This document shows, piece after piece, positions 46,401-58,400 of a stretch of DNA of 64,000 bases (position 1 is its first letter; each line of letters opens with the position of its first letter). Both the position numbers and the translations under genes were made by a program. Under the pieces are notes generated by a model that saw only the letters and a program-made list of their open reading frames with translations, was not told where the DNA came from and did not search any database. Origin of the DNA: Phallusia mammillata (taxonomy: Eukaryota > Chordata > Ascidiacea > Phlebobranchia > Ascidiidae); NCBI GenBank assembly GCA_003260075.1, contig QLIY01000076.1:14895-78894 (forward strand), written 5' to 3'.

Positions 46401-49400
46401 GATTTTAGATCCTCGACAATTAAGACCTGCACTGATGATGACAACAGAGATTGTTGAAACGTCTGCACGATGTATTCTATGTACACCAGTACTTGGGCAG
46501 TTATACTTATTATTAAATTACTTGTCAAGTCTGTGTATAGAGTTCCTAAAAATTCCTCAATTTTTAAAACGAGAAATAGTGTCTACAGGGTTGTTAACTC
46601 GTGTTTGGTACAGATTTTTTCGTGTTCCCTTTGGAAAGAGACCTATGATAATAAAAAACCATACACAGATCAGCGTTTTCTTCAACTGCAAACGTCTAAA
46701 CAACTCTCTAAATTCTAGTCATAAACAAAGTTAATTTCAATGAAACCAGTGCCTAAAAAACGTTGTTTTTTTTCTGAATCATGTATACTTTCCACAATAA
46801 GGCAGCTTACTTTGGAAGATTTCTGTTTCACTTGCTGATGATGTTTCTCCACTAGAAGCGCTGCGAGTACATAAAGCTTCTTCATTTGAAGAGGAGATGC
46901 GCCATTCCTATAAAATAAAGATTACTCTCAACAACATACGGAACACTGATTATCGGGTTTCGTAAGATTTCCATAGGCCATGCGTTTCTGCAGTTTTGTG
47001 ATGCATGATTTAGAAAGCAACCATACGAAATTTTCATACTACGGGTATTGAATTTAATATGTAAAAGTAAGGGCAGTTGTAAACAAGTATATATACTTAC
47101 TCTGCCTCCTGTCTGGCAATTTTACCCCCCCCCCCGAAAGTATAGTAAAGTATAATGCAGGAAACGAAAAACATAACAAGACCAAATTAAGTTGGGGGTC
47201 CGCGGACCTATAAAATTTTTAAAAGGGGTCCGTGACTACAAAAAGGTTGGGAACCACTGGTCTACAGGGTTGTTAACTCGTGTTTGGTACAGATTTTTTC
47301 GTGTTCCCTTTGGAAAGAGATCTATGATAATAATAAACCATACACAGATCAGCGTTTTCTTTAAACTGCCAACATCTAAACCAGGGGTGGGGAACCTTTT
47401 TGTTTATAAAGGCCACCAAACGGTTTATCGACATTCGTTTAGGCCGCATAGACTATTTTCCAGGCGTTCTTTTGACTTACAGAATGGTCGTTTTGCTATT
47501 CCCTTGTAGAGTTGTAGGACTTACGGTCCAAGCTAAATAAAATGCCTCACTACATTTCCGTCTTTACTACAACATTTAGGATTTTTTTAACCAAGAAACT
47601 CGCTTATTTACAAATATCAATGATCTAAGAGCACCTTATGGCATCACAGACGAGTTTAAGACATTCGATTATGTGCAAACAATTGTTCTTTTGCAAAGTA
47701 AGATTGTTGAACATTGGGCTTTTGAAAGTCCTACGGTATTCGTTCTGTGTACCACAACGGAACCATTTGGCTCTAGTTTGAAAACCATTGCTCTAGAACT
47801 AATCCAATAGTAATGTGGAACAAAGGTCAAAAAATACGTTTCTGTCTATTTTTCAGTGCCTGGTGCAGTCTGTAATATCAACATCCTAAAATGTATTTTG
47901 ACATCGAAGGCCGCACTCAGTGCCCTAAAAGGCCGCAGGTTCCCCACCCCTGGTCTAAACAATTAAGTCTAGTCATAAAGAAAGTTAATTTTAATGAAAC
48001 CAGTGCCTAAAAAACGTTTTTTTAGAATCATGTATACTTTCCACAATAAGGCAGCTTACTTTGGAAGATTTCTGTTTCACTTGCTGATGATGTTTCTCCA
48101 CTAGAAGCGCTGCTAGTACATAGAGCTTCTTCATTTGAAGAGGAGATGCGCCATTTCTATAAAATAGTGATTACTCTCAACAACATACGGAACAATGTTT
48201 ATCGGGTTTCGTAAGATTTCCATGGGCCATGCGTTTCTGCAGTTTGGTGATGCCTGATTTAGAAAGCAACCATACGAAATTGTCATACTACGGGCTTTGA
48301 ATTTAATGTGTAAAAGTAAGGGCAGTTGTAAACAAGTTTATATACTTACTCTGCCTCCTGTCTGGCAATTTTCACAAGCAATTTCGCAGCAGATGCGAAT
48401 CTGTCTGCTTTCCTGTACAGTTCGATCGCTTGGAGCGTATTGTCTTTTTCCAGCAAATGCGAAGCGTATTTGGTAAGCAGGGAGTCGATTTCCTATGCAT
48501 AATAGAAAGACGACGAGTTCAAATAGGTTGTATGTTTTGCTGTGTATTCTTCCTAATTTAAAATCACTAGTCTTTATTTGATACTAGTTTACTTGTTCCA
48601 AAACTGTGGGTCATACCCTGCAGTAGGCCAGGCCATAAAACTATGTGAATATGTACCGATTAATAATATCATTTGTTGTCAAGTTTTTGTGGTAAAAAGC
48701 GCCTTTGATGATGCAATTATCTATAGGTTGTACAATGTAGTTCATGGAGCACGGAGTGTAAAAATTAGGTACCCGTTAGCGGTTACTGAATCCATCCATC
48801 CCTTTATTAATCTAACTATAAAATAAAAATCTAAAATACTTTAGTCTATAGTTTCTGCTGTAGTGCAAACCTTAACGTTGTACTGCTGTGCAAGATCGAC
48901 GGCTTGATTCCACTCATTGAGAAACACGCAAGTGTCGATGGCTTCCTTCACTCTGTTGCATTTGAGCGACGCAGAGACCGCTTGCTCACACATTCCCACC
49001 ATCTTGAAAGTCTTCGCCATATTCTGAAAAAAATCACCACCACCCTAACTCAACCAGGCTCCACCAAGACTGTATGGTATAATTTTACTTTAATTAGGCC
49101 AGTGGTTCTTAACATTTTTAGGATCATCACCCAAGAGAACAACCAGATGAACTTGATTTCCACCTTTTCAAAACGCTAAAATTGCCAACTATGATGTCAC
49201 AGGAAGATGACGTCATTTTGATTCCACATTTTGATAACGCTAAAACTACTTATTATGACGTCACAGAAGCATGGTGCCATTTCAATTTACCACTTACAAA
49301 TGCTAAAATTACCGACTATGACGTCACGGAAGGATGACGTCACAGGAATGAAGAACTGATAATGTAATTATTCCCTTGAAAAAGTCAAACTAACCATTTG

Positions 49401-52400
49401 TGGGTAACTGTTCTAAGCGCAAAATAGAATTGCAGTTAACAAATCGCACTGAATTGGTGAGATTGGTTTACCGGTAACATCTTATGGTTGTCGGGCAGGG
49501 TTTCCATCAGGCTTGTCATTCCCTCGTAATCCTCCAACATATAATAACACTCGCACAATCGTTCCTGATTGTCGCCCTTCTCATAATAAGTGACCGCGTT
49601 TGACCTGTAAATATTTAACTTGAAATTGAAGACGACTCAGAAAACTACTGCAAAATTTTTTTAACTAACCATGTAAATGGGTCACTTCAAAATGAAATTT
49701 TTTTACTGCTAAAACAGTGCCGTATTGCTTAACTTTAACTGCTTTTAGGACGAAAATATTTTGGGATTAACTGCATTTTTAATCATCCACCGCTAAAGCG
49801 TTTTTCAAACAATATTTGTATTTCACAAGTATTTACAGGACTTTCAACTTCTCTAAACTATGTAGCCTATCAATGGTTCTGTGGGTTTGCCAGTGGGTCA
49901 ACTGGGATAAAAAGTTACAGTTCATAACTTCAAGTACCAGTGTCATGTGTAAACGTCTTTAAACAAACGGAAAAATAAGTTTCCCCTTAAGTATACATAA
50001 CAAAACAACCAAATACCTTTTCCCAGACAAGGAGACATGGCAACTTACCATTTTTGACGGTCGGCGCCCCCCCCCCAAAATATTTTGGGATTAACTGCAT
50101 TTTTAATCATCCACCGCTAAAGCGTTTTTCAAACAATATTTGTATTTCACAAGTATTTACAGGACTTTCAACTTCTCTAAACTATGTAGCCTATCAATGG
50201 TTCTGTGGGTTTGCCAGTGGGTCAACTGGGATAAAAAGTTACAGTTCATAACTTCAAGTACCAGTGTCATGTGTAAACGTCTTTAAACAAACGGAAAAAT
50301 AAGTTTCCCCTTATGTATACATAACAAAACAACCAAATACCTTTTCCCAGACAAGGAAACATGGCAACTTACCATTTTTGACGGTCGGCACCCCCCCCCC
50401 CCCAACAATGAGTAACAACTAGTTTTTTGTCAATGTGGTCATTAATGTTACATTTTTGTTTGATTTTGGAAGGTTACGTGTTTTGGAGATGAAATTGTTG
50501 GGCGCCCCCCCCCCTAATAATCTCCTATGGCGTTCCAAGCCCTGATCAGCTGCTTGTCGTCAGATCCCCCACTGCCCGACTTAAGCAGTTGAACCACACG
50601 GAACCAATCGCCAAGTTTCATTCGAAGTTCAATCGCCAGGTCCCTAAAACGTCACACAAAAGCTTACACGTGATTGGTCGGATTTAGGGGCGGGGTAATG
50701 GTCTCCAGAAATCCCAACAATGAGTAACAACTAGTTTTTTGTCAATGTGGTCATTAATGTCACATTTGTGTTTAAGGAAGATTTTGGAAGGTTACGTGGT
50801 TTGGACATAAAATTGTTAGGCTCCCCCCCCCCCAGCGGAAAAGTAACCCAGGTTGCCAAAGTAAGAAAAGGCGTTTTTTATCACAAAACATATTATGACG
50901 ACAGAATGACCCGAATAGCATACAATATTCAAACAGGGATTCTAGGTGTTTGGGATCACAAAATACTTTACATATTGGTCCATGTACAGAACAAAACAAA
51001 AAGTCATTCACAATCTGTATGAATACCTTCTGTCCATTTCCAAGTAACAGCCCCCCCCCCCAACCCACTATTTCACAAACACTAGTCGTTTTGTGAAATG
51101 TTTAGAGTTCTAGAAGATTTACCAACGCATGTTTATCTTCAACCTTTTACCGCAATTGCCACATTAAAATATAACTGTCAATTTTTTTGGAACATTACAA
51201 AGACGAAAACATACCTAAATCGTATGGCGGTGCACCGAACTTTTTATAAAAGATTAGGTACGATACTGAGTATTTTGTTTTTGTTATAAAAATCTTAGGT
51301 GAAAATTGTTGTATGTTGCCAATTTAAGAAAAGTCGTGTATATCACAGTAATTTATTATGACGCCAGAATGGTCCAAGCATCATCCAATATTCAAACAAG
51401 GCTTCTAGGGGCTTGGTCAAACAAATTATTTCAAGGCCTATGCATAGTACAAAACAAAACGTCCTTAGCAATCTACATGAATACCTTCTGTCCATTTCCA
51501 AGTAACAACGTTCCGCTTCTTCGAATCTTCTGAAGTATGCCGCGATTTCAGCTTGTTTCATTGGTTCGTTGCCCAACTGCGCGACTCGCTTGCTCAGACC
51601 AATTCCCTGGTAATCCTTGCAACGAACAAACGCGTGTTCGGCGATATCCAAGTCAAGTTTGCCAAGTGATCCTTCAGCAAGAAGACGCCTACAGTAGAAT
51701 GATTTGTTTTTGCGTTGTTATTTTTCAATGTGTTCGTCCGATGCTTAAATTAGTATTTTTATTTACTCCATTGGTCTAAATCATAGCTGATCTGATTTTT
51801 CGGATAGTTTCAATACGTACATTTGGCTAAACCAAACTTAGCTGAACATTTGTTTCGCCTACATATTTCGTGCAATAAAATCTGCTCAGTCAAAAAAAAA
51901 CTAAATTGCTGTGATCATCAGTTTTCACCGAAATAAGGAAGAATAAACCAGTTTGATTTGGTGAATTTAATTGAGTTATTTTCCCGTATGTCTTAATCGG
52001 CCATGAACAGCAATTTACTGCATTCTACTGAAAGTCAAAATTCCGACATTCAGAATGTATCGAAAACATAACTACTAACACAATTACGTAAAGAAAACAA
52101 ACGCACAAGGCGTGAATTTGCCAAGTGCATTTAGTTCTTGTATGTTAGTTTCCGGTTCAATTCTATGCATACGTTACTTTTTAACATTCTATTTTATAAT
52201 TTTATCAGTAAATATTTACGCATATATTTTTTACGAATCTTTCTGCTTGTTCGCAGATACTGACGATGCTGTAAAGGCGAAATAAAACCAAAGGATAAAC
52301 GACTAAATGTTTTTTTTTGAACTAACATCCATACGTTACTTATTTGGACTTTTTTATTTTTGCCATAAACAGCTAATGAACGCACTTCATAGTGGCTCGG

Positions 52401-55400
52401 CCCTCAGAAAACGCCACACCAAAAAAACGGTCTTTTAGAAAAAACTCTGCTTACCACAATCTCGGATGTGGATTGTCGTCAACAAACTGCGACGCATCTT
52501 TTAGTCCGACAGTTTGAACCAAAGCTCTCGTGTCGCGAAGAGATTTCACTTCAAGCTCGATCATATCGTCTGGGTTTGGATTTTCTGGATCCTAATTTAA
52601 AACATACAACAGTGTTTTCCAACCTTTTTGCAGCAGCACCTGACCTCTTGTATATACTCCCCCCCCCCCGAACCTCTACATAAAGTTTACTTATAAAAAC
52701 TCTATAAAAACTTGCTTAAAAACACCTTTATGCATCCCTAGAAACCCCAGGTCGAGAACCACTGGCTTACATTATAAAATATAAATTCTTAACCCTATAA
52801 TTGCACCCAATTGGGTATTTTGGCATGAGCGTAAGTAATGAAGAATATGTTTGTTCCCCCCCCCCGTATGCCGCGATTTCAGCTTGTTTCATTGGCTCGT
52901 TGCCCAACTGCGCGACTCGCTTGCTCAGCCCGATTCCCTGGTAATCCTTGCAACGGACAAACGCATGTTCCGCGATATCCAGGTCAAGTTTGCCAAGTGA
53001 CCCTTCAGCAAGAAGACGCCTACAGCAAACGTTGTTATTTTAAAAAAATGCCACTAACGACGATAAAGTATGTAAGAATAAGAAAAAATATCGCGATATG
53101 GTTTCAGCTTTTTCCATATTACCGACAAGCCGAACGTGTATTATAAACAAAATTTTTGGCAATTTATTTACAAACAAGTTTGCCATGTGTTGAAGGTAAA
53201 TCACAACGGGAAAAAAACGATTTTTCAAGAAAAATCTGCTTACCACAATCTGGGATGTGGATTGTCGTCAACAAACTGAGACGCATCTTTCAGTCCAACA
53301 GTTTGAACCAAAGCTCTCGTGTCGCGAAGAGATTTCACCTCAAGCTCGATCATATCGTCTGGGTTTGGATTTTCTGGATCCTTAAAAACCTCATCAAGCA
53401 AAAGTGACTTGATTTCCAAATCTTTAAACTGACAAATATAGCCCGAGCACTGCAGTGGTTCCTAAAACAATGATAACAATAATATGAAAGGATTTTTGAA
53501 AGGAAGCCAACACACCGGAAACGAGTGTTTGGGTTGGTAACTTGGTATCATTTTTTTTCATTAAAATATAAGGTTTCTGTTGGTTTTGTACGATCTCCCC
53601 CCCCCCTTTACCCTTGTTTGAGAGATAAATAATTGATTCAACTGCATCGGCCTATATTGCACTTAGAAAGTCACACATTCACATTTAATTAGACTTGTAC
53701 CAACAAACTTATCTAGAATATAGGAAAGAGCCCTGGAGTATTAGTTTTAAAAAAACATAGGGTTAATCTTTGAAATTGCCTAGAGATTAACGTGACAAAA
53801 GGTTCTTTAGTAGATTTCTTCAGTAATTGATAGCATTAACTAAACGTACAAAATCAGGCAAAGTTGCCATAACACAACATATAAAAGTTATTTGATTGCT
53901 GTGTGGGATATTTAAAAACATAGTAACTTACCTTAAAGACCTCATCAAGCAAAAGTGACTTGATTTCCAAATCTTTGAACTGACAAATATAGCCCGAGCA
54001 CTGCAGTGGTTCCTAAAAAAGACAAATTAATAAAACTGGCCTGTTTATTTTGTGCGCATTGTATATCTCAAAAAAATACACCCCCCCCCCTCAATACTTG
54101 TTTTATATGATGTATTACAAATAGTTGGCATTACATGGAAACTTGGTAACGGTAGTGTGCCGATGCAAAAGCAACTAAACATTTGCAATGAAAAACAATT
54201 TGAACGTTGGCTTAAACACGAACAACTGATCACAACATTTTCAACTTACCTCTGGGTCAAGACCGCGACCCCCCCCCCGATTGTTGTTTTTCATTAAAAT
54301 AAAGGGTTCTAAGATATTGTTTTGTATAATTTGTGTTATAACATGTACCTAAAATTTGCAGCAAAACAATTTGAATGTTGATAAAAAACACGAACAAATG
54401 ATCACAATAATTTCAACTGACCTCTGGGTCAAGGCCTCGGAAAACATACATTCTTGTCTTTTCCATGATCGCAATTAACTCTGGGTTATCACTGGCCCAC
54501 TTCATATTCCATACATCCTTACGTTCGAATCTCAAGTGCTCGCCAATCACCTGCGACCAACGGAGTTACATTGGGTCAGACCAGCTTTAGGAGTTGAAAG
54601 TCAACAGTTTTAGTGTTTAATATGTGCTTTACACCTATTTTAATTAAAGTGGCTAATTTTGTTAGTTCGTAATGATCTCAATCCAGTAAAATGTAAAAAA
54701 ATATACAAAAAACATTTTTATGCTGTGTAGGTTAGAAACCTTCTCATCATTTCTTTGTGCGTTTTAATTCCCAAGGCCGACTCTATAATTGTCACGAAAA
54801 AAACAATTCGTGTTTTTTTCCCCCCCCCCCTTAGGAGTTGAAAGTCAACAGTTTTAGTGTTTAAAATGTGCTTTACACCTATTTTAATTAAAGTGGCTAA
54901 TTTATTTTGTAAAGATCTCAATCCAGTAAAATGTAAAAAAAACATTAAGTCAGATGCAGTAAACTTGCCTGTTGTCCGTTTGCATCTGTAACTCTGGCAT
55001 CAAGATCAAAAAATGTTAGGATTCCTGTTGTATCGATGATCGACAGACGTCTGTGCATCAAAAAGAAAAAGTTTTTGTATTAGTAAACACATCATTTTTT
55101 AAATAAATTAGCTGTTGAAGCTTGGCATAATATATAAAGAAAAATCCCGGCGTCTCGTATGGGACGTCGAAACGTTAGTTATTTAGAAAAAAAATTCTGG
55201 AAGAGCAATGCTCGTTAATGTACCATCTTTTTGTTTGGGTAGTTTAGAACTTGTATATATTACTTTTTAATTATATATTGGTAAATATACATTAAATAAA
55301 AAAACATTAAACAAAATAGGTTTACATTCTTCAGTGGGTAAATGGAATTCAATTAAAGTAACCACAAGGGGTCGCTTGTGAGATCAAAAAATAACAATTT

Positions 55401-58400
55401 AAAAGAATCCTCTTGAGCCAATGGAGAAGTTGGCAACGAAAAAAAGAAATTTTACGTTGAATTGCAGTTGAGTGAGAGATGTCTTGGTTCACAGTTCACC
55501 GCATATCTGTGCGTGAGTTCCAGGTGCGGAAATGTGTATCGGTGAAGGGTTCCTGATTCACGTGCCTATATGCAAAAGTTGCGTTCGCTACAATACAACT
55601 TTAACAGACCCCCCCCCCTGGGAGCCGCATGCGGCCCCGAAAACCGAGTTTGAGAACCACTGCTCTTGAGCCAATGGAGAAGTTGGCAACGAAAAAAAGA
55701 AAATTTACGTTGAATTGCAGTTAAGTGAGAGATGTCTTGGTTCACAGTTCACCGCATATCTATGAGTGAGCTCCAAATGCGGAAATGTGTATCGGTGGAG
55801 GGTTCCTGATTCACGTGCCTATATGCAAAAGTTGCGTTCGCCACAATACAAATTGAACAGTGCAAAACTACCCAAAGCTGATTTGAAGTAATCTAATTAT
55901 TGGTACATGATGCTTAATTTCTAGACGATACATATGGCAAGGAACCTGCAGGTAATAAGTCCTACCTATAAAGTATTTCCTAAAGATCAAAAACTTTCAT
56001 ACAGAAGCAGCAGGTCGGAAACTTTGTGAATCGTTGTGAATAGTTTAAATAAGCAGTGGGACTTAATACTTTCAGATGTCATATTTAGAAACTGGAAGCC
56101 CGAATAGGAAACGTTTTACCCACAAATGACTGGACGTTGAGTAAAACCAAAGAGAAAAACATATGTTTTTTAAAAAAAAAAGTTACTTACTGCAATGACA
56201 AGACGGTCGGAAGCAGCGACTCCACACACTGGGTCCTGGGTTGGCTAAAATAGCAAGAAAAAGTTGATAAGATTCAAAACTATTTTTGGTGCATAAGCAC
56301 ACTTGGTACAATTGTTTTCAAGAGAAATGTTGTTAACGGGTACGATGTTGGCAATGACTACGCTGTCCTGATACGATTTGTAAAGTTATACAAAAACATA
56401 CGAACTTGTCACAACCCCGCATTAAGAAAGAGTTTTTTGCATAACGTTGTATAACTCGTTGAATATTTTTGTGCCATAAACCTCTACGATCCAAAACAAT
56501 TTTATCTTATCGACTGAAACCAACTTGATCTACTTACAGCTTGAGCAGCTTTGAAGTTGAGAAATTCAGCTTTTGTGGCATGGGGCTTTTCATCATCAAT
56601 GTGGATCAGTCTGGAACGTAAGTTATTTTAATGTTTAAAACATATTCAGCTGGCCCCCCCCCCCTTTTGTGGCATGGGGCTTTTCATCATCAATGTGGAT
56701 CAGTCTGGAACATAAGTTATTTTAATGTTTAAAACATATTCAGCTTTTAGATTTATCAGATTGCAGAATAATGTTAATCGTTTTAGGGATTTAGGGATAA
56801 AATGTCAGCAAAGGTATTGAAAAACTACATTGGTGAGTCTAATAAATACAGGAAGCAATTGAACAACTTGTAGGAAGTCAATATCTGCCAAGTATAACTT
56901 CCCACCTGACAGCGCACATCACATATGTTTCACTACACGCATCTTACTTTTCGCGGCCATCTTTTCTCTGCTGTGATGTCACAATGTGGGAAAGCCCCAG
57001 CGAGCGTGACGTCTGATATTGCCAGGTGTAGATCGCTTCGTGTGACGCAACAACCACGTGTGTTGACGTCATAGTCATGTACAGGGGTTCTATCGAAAAT
57101 ATAATACATTATTTTTTTAACCGCCCAAAGCCTAAAGCTACAAACGTTCCCATCAGTTAATGCACTACATTGTACAACATTATACATGTACGATACAAAT
57201 GTGCAACACGCACCTATGTCAATGAACTTGGAATCTAAAGGCGTTCCAATAGTATTGCAAAGAACAACTGCGTATTGGCCGATGTCTTCCTCCGACCGCG
57301 TTGCTAGGCAACAGTGATCGTCCATCGCTGCTACAAGAAGAAGCTGCTTAACGAACCTGACAAAAAAGAAAAGCCGAAATTGACCTTGGTCAATGTATAA
57401 GTGATGGTCAACAAACACCTCATTATTATATAGACTGCCCCCCCCCCCGTTGCTAGGCAACAGTGATCGTCCATCGCTGCTACAAGAAGAAGCTGTTTGA
57501 CGAACCTGACAAAAAAGAAAAGCCGAAATTGACCTTGGTCAATATATAAGTGATGGTCAACAAACACCTCATTATTATATAGACTAGGCAATGTTTTAAC
57601 GAAACAGTTTGTTTTTCGCTTATCAATTATCGAGTTAATGTGAAAAATTAACATTACTCATAAGTTGCTGTGAAAAAATGAAACTTACTTGACATATTTC
57701 TCCTTGTTTCTCCAATCCCAGAATACAACAGTGTGGTCAATTCGATCAGGTTTCATAAATGTGTATATCACAGCATTTGAACAAAAACCCCACTGGAAAA
57801 AAATCAAAAAAAAAACGTAAAAAGTGTAAAACCAAAACTTTATTGTTAAAAAAGTGAATGCAAAAACCATAGCGGTGTTAACATATTTTTATGACATTAT
57901 TTCGACATGTGAAAATTCCATGAAGTATAGCACTTGCCGAATACTTTGATAATTATTACTGCAAACTATTGCAAGTGCAATCTATGTTAAAAATCATCTT
58001 CCCCAAGTACACATTTTCACTTTTGATTTGGTAAGCTATTATATTCAAGTTTAACAACAATTGTTATTCATTTCAATACATTCAACTAGTTTTTTCATAT
58101 GGGTAGGTAAAGCAAAAGTTATACCTTGTAGTCTGGCCGAATGTTGGCAAAAAATATGTGACTGTCTACAGCAAGTGCAATTCTAAGACTTGCTTTCTCC
58201 CAGTCAAGAGAGGTGATAGACCGACCTGGAACTTTGAGTGTGTGTTGTGGCTGAAACACAAAGACAATGACATGACTGTCAGTACAAAGTTTGACTTTTA
58301 AGTTAGTAAGTTTACAGCCTGGTTTTTAATAAGCCTGTTTTTTGGAAATAAATTAATTAATTAATTTGTTAGGGAAATTCCTATTTATGACTGACAGACT

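Larger units (their letters stand above)
46577..48370. repeat. Large direct duplication around a C10 run, including IFT121 exon 25
   Basis: Copy 1 (about 46577-47124) and copy 2 (about 47260-48370) are colinear and joined by C10 at 47125-47134. Copy 2 carries a truncated hAT element at its start and a complete 571-bp hAT element inside; copy 1 has neither. Exon 25 is present in both copies. Confidence 0.88.
43426..54012 (-). other. WDR35: IFT121 exon map, exons 18-29 (TPR half)
   Basis: Exons, 5' to 3': 18, 54012-53932; 19, 52591-52455 (18 and 19 also occur fused at 53461-53244); 20, 51689-51485 (second copy, partial, 53022-52866); 21, 50643 to about 50515, with its last ~19 coding bases beyond poly-C joins at 50389-50371 and again at 50066-50049; 22, 49604-49472; 23, 49023-48871; 24, 48492-48350; 25, 48156-48060 (second copy 46907-46811); 26, 46365-46209; 27, 45382-45193; 28, 44552-44496; 29, 43564-43426. 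The block between 49750 and 54300 is out of order and mixed between two sequence versions, so its intron lengths should not be trusted. Confidence 0.82.
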
